From assembly GCF_020859565.1 (NCBI RefSeq), contig NZ_JAJHUO010000014.1:62001-126000 (forward strand): 64,000 bases of DNA, read 5' to 3'. Positions 35,565 to 44,046 of the stretch are shown piece by piece. A program made the translations under genes and the position numbers. This stretch comes from Saccharothrix luteola. GTDB lineage: Bacteria; Actinomycetota; Actinomycetes; Mycobacteriales; Pseudonocardiaceae. A model generated the notes under the pieces. That model had not been told where the DNA came from. It did no database searches and saw only the letters and a list, made by a program, of their open reading frames with translations. Position 1 is the first letter of the stretch; each line of letters begins with the position of its first letter.

Positions 35565-38500
35565 TCAGGCTGGCGATTTCGGCGTGGGGGTGGCGATGGC
35601 CAGCAGTTCGTCGACGAGCACAGCCAGCACAGCTGGTTCGTACTCGGCTATCAACCCTGTTGCCTTCGGCCACCGCTGCTGGTTGAGGATCGCCACGATC
35701 GCCTCCGTGCAGTAGGCGGGCCCGGCGTGTCTCGCCCAGGCGACCCACGCGACGCATTGGCTGTCGGGGTCTGGTATCGCCCGGATGAGTTGCGCGGCTT
35801 GGTCGAAGAAGCCCTCGGCGATCAGGATGTCCCGCCGTGAGGGCTCGGCCTGGAGAGCGGGGCGTTCGTCGACAGGCTTGGTCGGCGGGTCCCCGCGCAG
35901 CTCGGTCAGCGCCACGTGCCGCCGGTGCGGATCGGCGATCGATCCGGCGAGCGTTTCGGCTCGCGCCAGACCCTCGGCCATGGCGACCGTCTGGATCAAC
36001 CGGGACCTCTCCCAGGTCGTCTCGTCGACCAGGTCGATCAGCGCCTCAGCTTCGGTGATCAGCCGGTCGACGTGTCCGGGACCGTCGGTTGCGGCCGTCA
36101 TCCCGATGAGCTTGACCAACGTCTGGAATCGCTTGCCGACCTGGCTGATCGTGCTCGCGATGGTCGTGACACGGGCGACCAGCTCCCTGGCTGCGCTGCG
36201 GTCGCCTGCTCTCATCATCGACCAGGCGATGCCGATCAGTACCCGGCAGCGCTCGCCAGGTTCCGGCACGGTGTGGGCCAGTTGCACCGCCCGGTCGGGA
36301 TTCCCCTTGGCCGTCAACGCCTCCGTCAGGAGGTACAGGGCCTCGGTGTGCTCGTCGGAGACGGGAATCGACTCGGTGAGGGCCTCCGCCCAGCCCAGAT
36401 CACCGATCGGCACCACGGCTCGTACCAGGGCGAGCAGGGCCTGCTTCTGCTCGATCTCGCTCACGGCCAACCTGGCATGAGCCTCGGCGGTGGCCCCGAT
36501 GGCGCGGGCCCTGGCCAGGTCCTCGTCCGCCACTGCGTTCATCAGCGCGGTCAGCGCCTGGACCCGCTCGTAGTGCCCGGTGATCAACTCGGCGACGGCG
36601 AGCAGCCGGTCGAGCTCGTCGACGGCGACGGCGGCCTTGATCAGCGTGACCAGGGCTTGGCCGTCACCGACCGGGTTGCTGATCTTCCTCGCCAGGATCT
36701 CGGCCTCCGTCGCGGCGTCGCGCGCCCGGTCCCGGTCACCTCGCGCGATGGCCTCTCGTGCGAGGAGGACCAGCTGTTCGCAGTTGTCGACCTGATCGAC
36801 CGGCACCCCGTCGTACGCCGAGCGTCCACCGGAATCCGGGGCCGGCTTCGGATCGACCGGCTTGGAGCGGATCGGCTTCGCCGGCACGCGTGACTCGTCG
36901 TCCTGGCCAACGACGATGAGCGCCTTGGACAGCGCCTTCTTGGCCGCGCCTTCCACATCGGCCCTGGACAGGGTTCTGGATGCCGAGACCGCCTCCGACG
37001 CGAGCCCGCGCGCCCGCTCCCCTTCACCGTGGTCCGCTGCTGCCTCAGCGATCGCGGTGAGCGCGCGCACCAGCCAGAGCCGGTTGTTGATCGACCTGGC
37101 ACACGCCTCGGCCTGGTCGATGTCCCCTGCCTCGGCGATCGCCCGCGCCACCGCACACAGCGCTCGGCTTCGCCCGATCAGGTCGGTGATCAGTCCGGTG
37201 ATCGCCCGCGCCCGGTCGTGCGCCCCGGCCCCGGCCAGTGCCTCGACCACGATGACCAGCGACTCGTGCTTCTCGACCGCGTTGGCGATGGAGTGCGCCA
37301 CCAACTCGGCCCGGTCGAGTTCCCCGGTGGTGACGAGCGCCTCGACCAGTGCGACCTGGGCCCTGCGCCGCCAGTACGGGCTGGTGATGGACTGTGCCAG
37401 GGCCTCCGCTCTGTTGACGTGACCGAGCGCGGCCCAGACCGCGGGCAACTCGCGCGGGATGTAGGAGTTGCGCTTGCGGAGGTGGTCGCGGTGCACGGCC
37501 AGCCTGGCCATGGCTGCCACGGCGGCGGTGCCCAGGAGGCCTCCGTCCGCGATGGTCTCCTGGGTGCTGACGATCTCGGCGATGGCCGCGACGTCGCCGC
37601 CGGAGATGTCCAGCATCCGGTTGTGCCGAGCCAGATCCGTGCAGCAGGTGATCATCCTCGGGAGGTCGCCGACCGCTTTGAGCATGTTGAAGTAGCCACT
37701 CATGAGGTACTCCGGGGAGGACGGTGGCCATCCTGCTTCCCGGTATCGCAGGTACATCCGGTGCAGCCGGTCGCGGTAGCCCTCGATCCGGGTGGCGCCG
37801 AGCATGGTGATCGCGGCTGTCTGCAGTTCCTCGTGGCCCAGCACGTAGACCACGGCGTCCGGCTGCCGGTGCGCGTCCCTGAGGGTGAAGCTGCGGCCGG
37901 TGACGGTGCGCAGGTGGTCGTCCACCTCCCACTGCGACTTGCCGGTCAGCTCGGACAGGTCCCGAGGGCTCAGCCCGCCACCCGCCGCGGCGACCAGCCC
38001 CAGCAGGTCCTGTTGGATCTCCGTGCCGGTGAGCAGCTCTTTCAGCTCGCGTTCCATCTCCGCGCGGATGGCCGTCGCCTTCGCGGAGGTGGCGAGCGTC
38101 CGGGCGATGCCGGCGTCACGGAGCGGGTGGTGCTCGGGCACGTCGGGTGGGATCGGCGGTTGCGGCCTGCTGGAGACGACCACGCGCAGCCCGGGCGGCA
38201 ACTCGGCCGGCAGCAACGCGGCGATGCTGTGGGCGTCCGGGCCGGTGGTGACCCCGCGGTCCTCGTCCAGCCCGTCGACGACCAGGACCAGCGATTCCCC
38301 GCGTTCCTCGCAGACGTGGGCGGCTTCGGCGAGCAACCCGAGCATGTGCGCCTCACGGGTGTGCACCGTCAGCAGCGCCGGAAGTGCGTCCTCCAGCAGC
38401 GTGGCGAGCTGTTCGAGCACGTTCTCCACGAACGCCGCGCGGTCGTTCTGGCTGGACATCCGCGCCGTGATGAAGAAGGACACCACTCGCACACGTGCAG

Positions 38501-38825
38501 GTGGGTGGAGAACGAACCACGACAGCAAGGCCGACTTGCCCGCCCAGGCAGGGGCTCGCCACAAGGCATAGCTGCCCGCGCACGCCGGGTCGGTGGCGAA
38601 CGCGGCGAGCTCGGCCCGCTCGGCGTCGCGGTTGACCAGCTCCTTGGGCGCGATCTGCTTGACCTGCTCGCGGTACCGGGTGCGCACCGGCGCACCGGTC
38701 CGCAGGTTGATGTCACCGATGTGCACACCGCCGGTGATCCCGCCCGCCTGGACCACCGACCCGGTGACATCACCGTCCACCGAGTTCTCCACTCCACCCG
38801 GTGGCAGGTGCGCATCGTCAGGCAT
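35565..38825 (-). CDS. P-loop STAND-type NTPase with long helical-repeat tail
   Basis: About 1086 residues. The N-terminus carries NSVDGDVTGSVVQAGGITGG and continues VHIGD, the same VVQAxxIxGGV signature as the neighbouring NB-ARC protein. The NTPase domain follows: NRDAERAEL, Walker A APAWAGKS (91-98), Walker B SLVLVVDGLDED, sensor-like RVVVSSRP. From about residue 370 to the end lie many ~35-residue helical repeats rich in RALTAIAEA / ERARGLA / VRALTAL, like TPR or SEL1-like solenoids. No effector domain is visible at either end, so it may be a sensor/switch that partners another protein. The ATG at 38825 has GGCGGGA 9 bases upstream; another ATG lies at 38846. Confidence 0.85.
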   Translation of the reverse strand: MPDDAHLPPGGVENSVDGDVTGSVVQAGGITGGVHIGDINLRTGAPVRTRYREQVKQIAPKELVNRDAERAELAAFATDPACAGSYALWRAPAWAGKSALLSWFVLHPPARVRVVSFFITARMSSQNDRAAFVENVLEQLATLLEDALPALLTVHTREAHMLGLLAEAAHVCEERGESLVLVVDGLDEDRGVTTGPDAHSIAALLPAELPPGLRVVVSSRPQPPIPPDVPEHHPLRDAGIARTLATSAKATAIRAEMERELKELLTGTEIQQDLLGLVAAAGGGLSPRDLSELTGKSQWEVDDHLRTVTGRSFTLRDAHRQPDAVVYVLGHEELQTAAITMLGATRIEGYRDRLHRMYLRYREAGWPPSSPEYLMSGYFNMLKAVGDLPRMITCCTDLARHNRMLDISGGDVAAIAEIVSTQETIADGGLLGTAAVAAMARLAVHRDHLRKRNSYIPRELPAVWAALGHVNRAEALAQSITSPYWRRRAQVALVEALVTTGELDRAELVAHSIANAVEKHESLVIVVEALAGAGAHDRARAITGLITDLIGRSRALCAVARAIAEAGDIDQAEACARSINNRLWLVRALTAIAEAAADHGEGERARGLASEAVSASRTLSRADVEGAAKKALSKALIVVGQDDESRVPAKPIRSKPVDPKPAPDSGGRSAYDGVPVDQVDNCEQLVLLAREAIARGDRDRARDAATEAEILARKISNPVGDGQALVTLIKAAVAVDELDRLLAVAELITGHYERVQALTALMNAVADEDLARARAIGATAEAHARLAVSEIEQKQALLALVRAVVPIGDLGWAEALTESIPVSDEHTEALYLLTEALTAKGNPDRAVQLAHTVPEPGERCRVLIGIAWSMMRAGDRSAARELVARVTTIASTISQVGKRFQTLVKLIGMTAATDGPGHVDRLITEAEALIDLVDETTWERSRLIQTVAMAEGLARAETLAGSIADPHRRHVALTELRGDPPTKPVDERPALQAEPSRRDILIAEGFFDQAAQLIRAIPDPDSQCVAWVAWARHAGPAYCTEAIVAILNQQRWPKATGLIAEYEPAVLAVLVDELLAIATPTPKSPA

Positions 38826-39027
38826 CGACCAGTATCCCGCCATCACATCGCACGATTGAGGCCATCACCCACGGCATGCCCCGAACGGGCGACTCGACGC
38901 CCGATCCATCCGCGTGCGCGAGACGTTCATGCCGCAGGTCAGCGTTCCCATGGCGGTACACACTGCCGCAGCGCGGGGGAACCCATCGCGCCGCCACGCC
39001 GGCCCGACACGCACGCCGTCTGCGGTG

Positions 39028-39972
39028 TCACTCCACGCGGAACGTTGCCCGGTACGCGGTGGGGGTGACGCCGAGGACGCGGTGGAAGTGCCGGCGCAGG
39101 GTGGTGGAGGTTCCCATGCCGCAGCAGGCCGCGATGTGGTCGATCGTGGCGTCGGTGCGTTCGAGGAGCTCTTGGGCGCGGGCGATCCGCTGGTGGTGGA
39201 GCCAGTCGAGTGGTCCGGACCGGAGTTCGGCCTGCATGCGGCGGGCAAGTTGGCGGGTGCTGAGGTTGGCGTGCCCGGCGAGGTCGCGCACGGTCAGGGG
39301 CTGGTCGAGACGGGCGCGCGCCCATTCGAGGGTGGGTGCGAGACCGTCCGGGCGTCGTGGCTCGGCGGGTGGGGTGATGAACTGCGCTTGGCCGCCGCTT
39401 CGGTGGGCGGGCACGACGAGCCGCCGGGCGATCCCGTTGGCGGCCGCGGCGCCGAGGTCGCGTCGCACCAGGTGGAGGCACAGGTCGAGCGCCGCCGTCT
39501 TGCCGGCCGAGGTGAGCACGTCGCCCTCGTCGACGTAGAGCACGTCGGGCCGGACGTCGACCTGCGGGTAGCGGCGGGCGAGGTCCTCGGCGTGCATCCA
39601 GTGCGTCGTCGCGACCCGGCCGTCGAGCACCCCGGCCGCCGCCAGGACGAACGCGCCGGTGCACAGGGAGACGATGCGGGCGCCGCGGTCGTGGGCCGCG
39701 CGCAGCGCGTCGAGGAGCTCGGGGTCGGGGTTGTCGTCGAGGTCGTCGGACGAGGGCACGACGACGGTGTCGACGTGGGCGATCCCGGCGTACGACGTGG
39801 TCGGCAGGTGCGCCAGCCAGGGGTGCGGAGCGCCGTCGGCGGTGCAGACCACGAGGTCGTACCACTGGCCCGTGGGAGACAGGTCCGATCGGTCGATGCC
39901 GAAGACCTCGGACGCGATCGCGATCTCGTACAGCATCGCGGAGCCGTGCAGGACGAGGGCAACCCTGAGCAT
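39028..39972 (-). CDS. GlxA-family (DJ-1/PfpI-AraC) transcriptional regulator
   Basis: 314 residues. The N-terminal ~180 residues are a DJ-1/PfpI class I glutamine amidotransferase-like domain, with the nucleophile-elbow Cys in IVSLCTGAFVLAAAGVL. The C-terminal AraC domain has two helix-turn-helices (VRDLAGHANLSTRQLARRM and IDHIAACCGMGTSTTLRRHF, ending at VLGVTPTAYRATF). Such regulators control catabolic or quaternary-amine genes; the inducer is unknown. It is divergent from the saccharopine-dehydrogenase-like gene across 71 bases, its probable target. Confidence 0.93.
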   Translation of the reverse strand: MLRVALVLHGSAMLYEIAIASEVFGIDRSDLSPTGQWYDLVVCTADGAPHPWLAHLPTTSYAGIAHVDTVVVPSSDDLDDNPDPELLDALRAAHDRGARIVSLCTGAFVLAAAGVLDGRVATTHWMHAEDLARRYPQVDVRPDVLYVDEGDVLTSAGKTAALDLCLHLVRRDLGAAAANGIARRLVVPAHRSGGQAQFITPPAEPRRPDGLAPTLEWARARLDQPLTVRDLAGHANLSTRQLARRMQAELRSGPLDWLHHQRIARAQELLERTDATIDHIAACCGMGTSTTLRRHFHRVLGVTPTAYRATFRVE

Positions 39973-40043
39973 GTCTCATATTGTACGGCGCACGTCGTTT
40001 CGGACACTCGTCCTGGACCGGTGTCGCACCCGACGATGGTCTC

Positions 40044-41108
40044 GTGAACGCAACCGATCGAGTCCTCGTCTACGGCGCCACCGGCCACACAGGACGCTTC
40101 GTCGTCGACGAACTGCTGCGGCGCGGGCTCGTTCCCGTGCTGGCCGGCCGCAGCGCCGAACGCCTGGCCGCCGTCCCACCGCGACACGCGGCCCTCGAAC
40201 GCCGGGTCGTGGGCATCGACGATCCCGACCTGCTCCGGCGGGCGGTGGCCGGCACCGGCGCGGTCATCAACTGCGCCGGGCCGTTCCTCGACACCGCCCT
40301 CCCCCTCGCCCAGGCCGCGGTCCAGGCGGGCGCCCACTACCTCGACGTCACCGCCGAGCAGCCGGTCGTGCAGGCGCTCTACCGCGACCTCGACGCACCT
40401 GCCCGAGCCGCGGGCGTCGCCGTCGTCCCCGCCATGGCCTTCTACGGCGGTCTCGCCGACCTGCTGGTCACGGCCGCGCTGGACGGCGGCTCGCGCGCCG
40501 ACGAGGTCGAGGTCGCGATCGGCCTGGACCGCTGGTGGCCGACCGCCGGCACCAGGGTCACCGGGGCGCGCAACACCGCGACCCGCCTGGTGATCCGCGG
40601 CAACGCGCTGACCGCACTGGAGAGCCCGGCACCGTCCGGCACCTGGTCCTACCCTTCGCCGCTGGGTGAGCAGTCGGTCGTGCAGATGCCGTTCTCCGAG
40701 GTGATCACCATCGATCGCCACCTCGACGTGGGCGAGCTCCGCTCCTACCTCAACACCGCCCCGCTCGAGGACCTCCGCGACGACGCCACGCCGGCACCGG
40801 TCTCGACCGACGAGCACGGACGATCGGCACAGCGGTTCGTCGTGGACGTCCTCGTGCGCCACGGCGCCGACACCCGGCGGACCAGTGCGACCGGACGCGA
40901 CATCTACGCCGTCACCGCGCCGATCGTCGTCGAAGGGGCCGTCCGGCTCCTGGACGGACGCCACCGGGGCCCGGGCGCCGCGGCTCCCGGCGAAGCCTTC
41001 GACGCCGCCGATGTCCTCGCCACGTTGGAACGGGATGCCGGTGCCATCGCGGTTCAGCGGTCGGCGCGAGCGTCCGCCAGGCCGGTGCGCGCGGCCGATT
41101 CGGCGTAG
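40044..41108 (+). CDS. Saccharopine dehydrogenase-like NAD(P)-binding protein
   Basis: 354 residues. An N-terminal Rossmann fold, VLVYGATGHTGRFVVDELLRRG, is followed by VLAGRSAERLAAV, AVINCAGPFLDTALPLAQAAVQAGAHYLD and the E-Q-P motif, all typical of the Sacchrp_dh_NADP/trans-acting enoyl reductase group. The catalytic role is unknown; relatives include lipid-modifying enoyl reductases and sugar epimerase-like proteins. GTG at 40044 is used because it starts the first beta strand. Probably controlled by the divergent GlxA-type regulator. Confidence 0.85.
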   Translation: MNATDRVLVYGATGHTGRFVVDELLRRGLVPVLAGRSAERLAAVPPRHAALERRVVGIDDPDLLRRAVAGTGAVINCAGPFLDTALPLAQAAVQAGAHYLDVTAEQPVVQALYRDLDAPARAAGVAVVPAMAFYGGLADLLVTAALDGGSRADEVEVAIGLDRWWPTAGTRVTGARNTATRLVIRGNALTALESPAPSGTWSYPSPLGEQSVVQMPFSEVITIDRHLDVGELRSYLNTAPLEDLRDDATPAPVSTDEHGRSAQRFVVDVLVRHGADTRRTSATGRDIYAVTAPIVVEGAVRLLDGRHRGPGAAAPGEAFDAADVLATLERDAGAIAVQRSARASARPVRAADSA

Positions 41109-41147
41109 GGCGTGCCGATGGGGCGTGCACCGGCTAGCTGGGCCGGC

Positions 41148-41702
41148 TCATGACTGGGTCCTGGTCCACTGCCGGTTGGTGCTGGAGCCGCACGTGTACT
41201 GCTGGATGTCGGCGCCGTCGGCGGTGTCGGCGTTGACCACGTCGAGGCACTTGCCGCTGTGCCGGGCCCGCACCTGGAAGTAGCTGCCGGTCGCGCCCCA
41301 CTGCCACTGCTGGTTGGTACCGCTTCCGCAGGTGTACTGGACGACGTTCGCACCGTCCGCTGTGGACGCCGACGCGACATCCAGGCACAGGCTCATGCTC
41401 GTGTTCGAGGGGAACGTGATCGGCAGCCACGCGTACTGCGAGTCGTCGGTGGAGCGGTAGACCGAGACCGCGCGGAACGTGTTGTTGGCGTGGAGGTTCT
41501 CGCCGAATCAGTAGCAGTAGTCGCCGACCTTCAGCACGCCGCCGCCGTGCGCGTGCACGACCCCGCCGGAGGTGTCGGTGAACTGCGTGCCGTTGGTGAC
41601 GGTGACCGGTGGCGCCTGCGCGCGAGCGGCCGCCACGACCACCGCACTCACGGCCAGGCCGAGCGCCGCCCCGAGTGCCGGCAGCCGCCTGGTGATCCTC
41701 GT
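41148..41702 (-). pseudogene. GH43 galactan hydrolase-like gene with ricin domain, decayed
   Basis: One reading frame on the minus strand shows, in order: a signal peptide (RITRRLPALGAALGLAVSA), the N-terminus of a GH43 exo-beta-1,3-galactanase-like domain (TDTSGGVVHAHGGGVLKVGD), Y-C-Y-stop-F-G-E-N, then FRAVSVYRSTD, SQYAWLPITFPS (end of the GH43 domain) and two ricin-B repeats (CLDVASASTADGANVVQY, CLDVVNADTADGADIQQY). Three lesions: the expected start codon is ACG (41702-41700) behind a good GGAAGGG site; the family Trp codon is TGA (41510-41508); most of the catalytic domain is missing in frame. The last 82 codons remain open from an ATG at 41396 but would lack export and catalysis. Confidence 0.82.
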
Positions 41703-41984
41703 GTCGCGCCCTTCCGACGAAGGCCTTCATTGGTCGCCTTCCATCGATCGTCGTTGTCCGGGACCAACGTTCGTCGAGACAGCCGCTTCGCACCGCACCG
41801 CCGGCCGGGATGAGCCGGTCCTGGTCCACATCGGACGCCGCCACGCTCGCCCCGACGCGACGAATGTCGCCCACCCGGTCGCCGAGGCCACGCTCGACGA
41901 CCATCAGGCCGCCGGTCAGGACGCCGATCGCCGTGGCGGCGACCGTCTGCACTCTGATTCGCCGCGGCGGACGGCTCGCTGCGG

Positions 41985-42470
41985 ATGGCCGCGGACGCGT
42001 CCGGGTCCAACACCAGGTGGGAGGCACAGCTCGGCACCACCCCCACCGTGCCGGGCACCTACACCCTGGTGGCCCAGCACAGCGGCAAGGCCGCCGAGAT
42101 CAGCGGCGCCTCCACCGCCGCCGGCGCCGGGCTCGTCCAGCGGACCCTCACCAACGGCACCAACCAGCAGTTCGAGTTCGTCACCGCCGCCGACGGCCAC
42201 GTCAAGCTCAAGGCACGGCACAGCGGCCTGTTCCTCCAGCCCACCGGCACCACCACCGGCGCGAACGTCGTGCAACAACCCGACTCCACCGCCACCGGCC
42301 AGCAGTGGCGCGTGGTCGACCACGGCAACAACGTGATCAGCCTCGTCAACCGCGAATCCGGCCTGGCCCTGGACGTCTGGGAGTACCTGACCACCGACGG
42401 CGCCCGCATCTCCCTCTACACCTACAACGCCTCCAGCCCCAACCAACGCTTCACCCGTCGCAGCGTCTGA
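41985..42470 (+). pseudogene. Ricin-type beta-trefoil lectin domain remnant
   Basis: 161 codons encoding a single ricin-B-like beta-trefoil: TLVAQHSGKAAEISGAS...NQQFEF, ARHSGLFLQPTGTT...GQQWRV, NRESGLALDVWEY...NQRFTR. Such domains normally sit at the C-terminus of secreted glycoside hydrolases. Here there is no signal peptide and no catalytic domain, and the in-frame sequence runs back only to a stop at 41955. The piece looks like the 3' end of a larger lost gene. It could still be a small cytosolic lectin, which I find less likely. A perfect 16-bp terminator follows. Nothing else convincing is found in 41703-41954. Confidence 0.6.
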
Positions 42471-42478
42471 CCCGGGAC

Positions 42479-42526
42479 CTGAACGGGGCACCGCTCGTGC
42501 CACAGCGCGGGCGGTGCCCCGTTCAG
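42479..42526. terminator. Strong bidirectional terminator hairpin
   Basis: Perfect 16-bp stem CTGAACGGGGCACCGC (42479-42494) with its complement at 42511-42526 and a 16-base loop. It starts 8 bases after the ricin remnant stop and overlaps the stop codon of the convergent Fn3-like remnant. Confidence 0.82.
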
Positions 42527-43116
42527 CGGAAGAACTGGAAGAGGCCGCACTTCCGGTCCTGGACCAAGACCGCGTTCAATGGCACGTGGACACCCTTGGC
42601 CGAAACGCAGACCACCCCGTTCGCGGGCAGCGCCAACCTCACCTTCGCCAACGGCCACACACCTTGCCGTCCTGTGCGAACCCACGACCGCGGCGTGCCG
42701 GAGTACGGCACCTCCTGGCACGGGCCGTCGTCGAGTCGCCACACCACCCACGAGACGTCCGCGGTCGGTGGGGTGACGGTGAACGACCCGGGCGTGCCGG
42801 TGCCGCCGGCCCAGCAGCCTTCCGGGTAGCCCGTGGACGCGACCGCGGGCACGGCCGGTGCGACGAAGTCCGGGGTTAAGGTGAGCCACGGCGATGCCGC
42901 CTCGACGCTGCTCTTCGTCGCCTTGACCCGGAACCGGTACGCCGTTGCGGCCGTGAGCGGCGCCGGCACCTGCCAGGAGACGGTCGCGTTCGGCGTCGTC
43001 GACGTGACGGTGCCCGAGGTGACCGGCGTGCCGCCGGCTTCCTGCAGCTGCCTGCAGCAGGCCGAGCTCGGACGGCTCGGTGTTCGTCCATCGACCGGCC
43101 GACGGTGACCCATCAT
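42523..43116 (-). pseudogene. Fn3/Ig-like repeat protein, C-terminal fragment
   Basis: 197 codons. From about 43035 down, the product reads TVTSTTPNATVSWQVPAPLT, TAYRFRVKATK, SPWLTLTPD, then VPAVASTGYPEGCWAGGTGTPGSFTVTP and DVSWVVWRLDD. This is the bacterial Ig/Fn3-like module series found in large secreted actinobacterial LamG/DNRLRE/RHS-associated proteins. There is no start with a ribosome-binding site, no signal peptide, and the N-terminal residues look random, so it is best read as the tail of a lost gene. The terminator overlapping its stop is intact. Confidence 0.5.
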
Positions 43117-43146
43117 CGGCGCGGCGGTACCGCCCGTACGAGTCGG

Positions 43147-43194
43147 TTGACAGCCAAGGCTAATGCCATTAGCTTGTTAGCTATAGCCATTAGC
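43147..43194 (+). promoter_or_regulatory. Promoter with TetR-type palindromic operators
   Basis: A consensus -35 TTGACA (43147-43152) is followed 17 bases later by a -10-like TAGCTT (43170-43175). Between them lies a perfect 15-bp palindrome GCTAATGCCATTAGC (43159-43173). A second, imperfect copy, GCTATAGCCATTAGC, lies at 43180-43194, 21 bases on. The hydrolase ATG follows at 43210. Operators inside the spacer and over the start site are typical of repression by a TetR dimer pair; the likely repressor is encoded just downstream. Confidence 0.78.
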
Positions 43195-43209
43195 CGTGAG
43201 GGGATCCAC

Positions 43210-44046
43210 ATGACGCAGTTCCTGGAGCTGGACGGCGGCCTGCTCGCCTACGAGGTGATCGGCGAGGGGCCGCTGATCGTGCTGGCCCACGGCATGGGCG
43301 ACAACCGGGCCGCCTACCGCGAGGTGGCCGTCCGACTGGCCGACGCCGGGTACCGGGTCGCCAGCGTGGACCAGCGTGGCCACGGCGAGTCCAGCACCGG
43401 CTGGGCCTCCTACAGCCGCACCGACTCGGCGGCCGACCTGCTCGCCGTGGTCCGGCACCTGGGCGGTCCGGCCGTGCTCGTGGGTCACTCGTTCACCGGC
43501 GGCTCCGTCACCATCGCGGCCGCGCAGGAGCCCGAGTCGGTCAGCGCCATCGTGCAGATCAGCCCGTTCACCCGGGCGCAGAAGGTCGACTTCGGCGGCC
43601 TGCTCTCCAACCCCCGCTACCGCAAGGGGATGCTGCTGCTCATGGGCGCGGGGGTGTTCCGCAGCGTCGGGCTGTGGAAGCGCTACCTCGACCACGCCTA
43701 CCCCGGCGCCAAGCCGGCGGGCTTCGCCGAGCACGTCGCCGCGCTCGACGCGGACCTGCGCAGGCCCGGCCGGATGGCGGTGGTGGGCAGCATGGGCATG
43801 TCCGCGCCCACCGACGCGGGCGCCCGGCTCGGCGACATCCGCTGCCCCGCCCTGGTCGTCGAGGGCTCGCTGGACCCCGACTGGACCGATGCGCGCGCCG
43901 AAGGCGAGGGAATCGTGGCGGCCATGCCGCCAGGGTTGGGCCGGGTCGAGGTGATCGAGGGGGCGGGCCACTACCCGCACGTGCAGTTCCCGGCCGAGGT
44001 CGCCGCGGCGGTCCTGGCCTTCCTCGGTGCGGACACCCGTGGCTAG
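43210..44046 (+). CDS. Alpha/beta-hydrolase
   Basis: 278 residues. Oxyanion motif IVLAHGMGDN, nucleophile elbow GHSFTGG (Ser), acid in VVEGSLDPDWTDAR, and the base in GAGHYPHVQ: a complete triad in a typical alpha/beta-hydrolase with a short cap. No signal peptide. Substrate unknown; relatives are esterases, haloperoxidase-like and lactone-cleaving enzymes. The ATG at 43210 (GGGGATCC just upstream) is directly behind the operator-bearing promoter. The TetR gene overlaps its 3' end, so both are probably one autoregulated operon. Confidence 0.9.
   Translation: MTQFLELDGGLLAYEVIGEGPLIVLAHGMGDNRAAYREVAVRLADAGYRVASVDQRGHGESSTGWASYSRTDSAADLLAVVRHLGGPAVLVGHSFTGGSVTIAAAQEPESVSAIVQISPFTRAQKVDFGGLLSNPRYRKGMLLLMGAGVFRSVGLWKRYLDHAYPGAKPAGFAEHVAALDADLRRPGRMAVVGSMGMSAPTDAGARLGDIRCPALVVEGSLDPDWTDARAEGEGIVAAMPPGLGRVEVIEGAGHYPHVQFPAEVAAAVLAFLGADTRG

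Noticed and set aside
41134..42027. Minus-strand ORF whose N-terminal part looks like a signal peptide (RRIRVQTVAATAIGVLTGG)
   Set aside because: It quickly loses protein-like character and overlaps the GH43-ricin pseudogene in a different frame; no family match.
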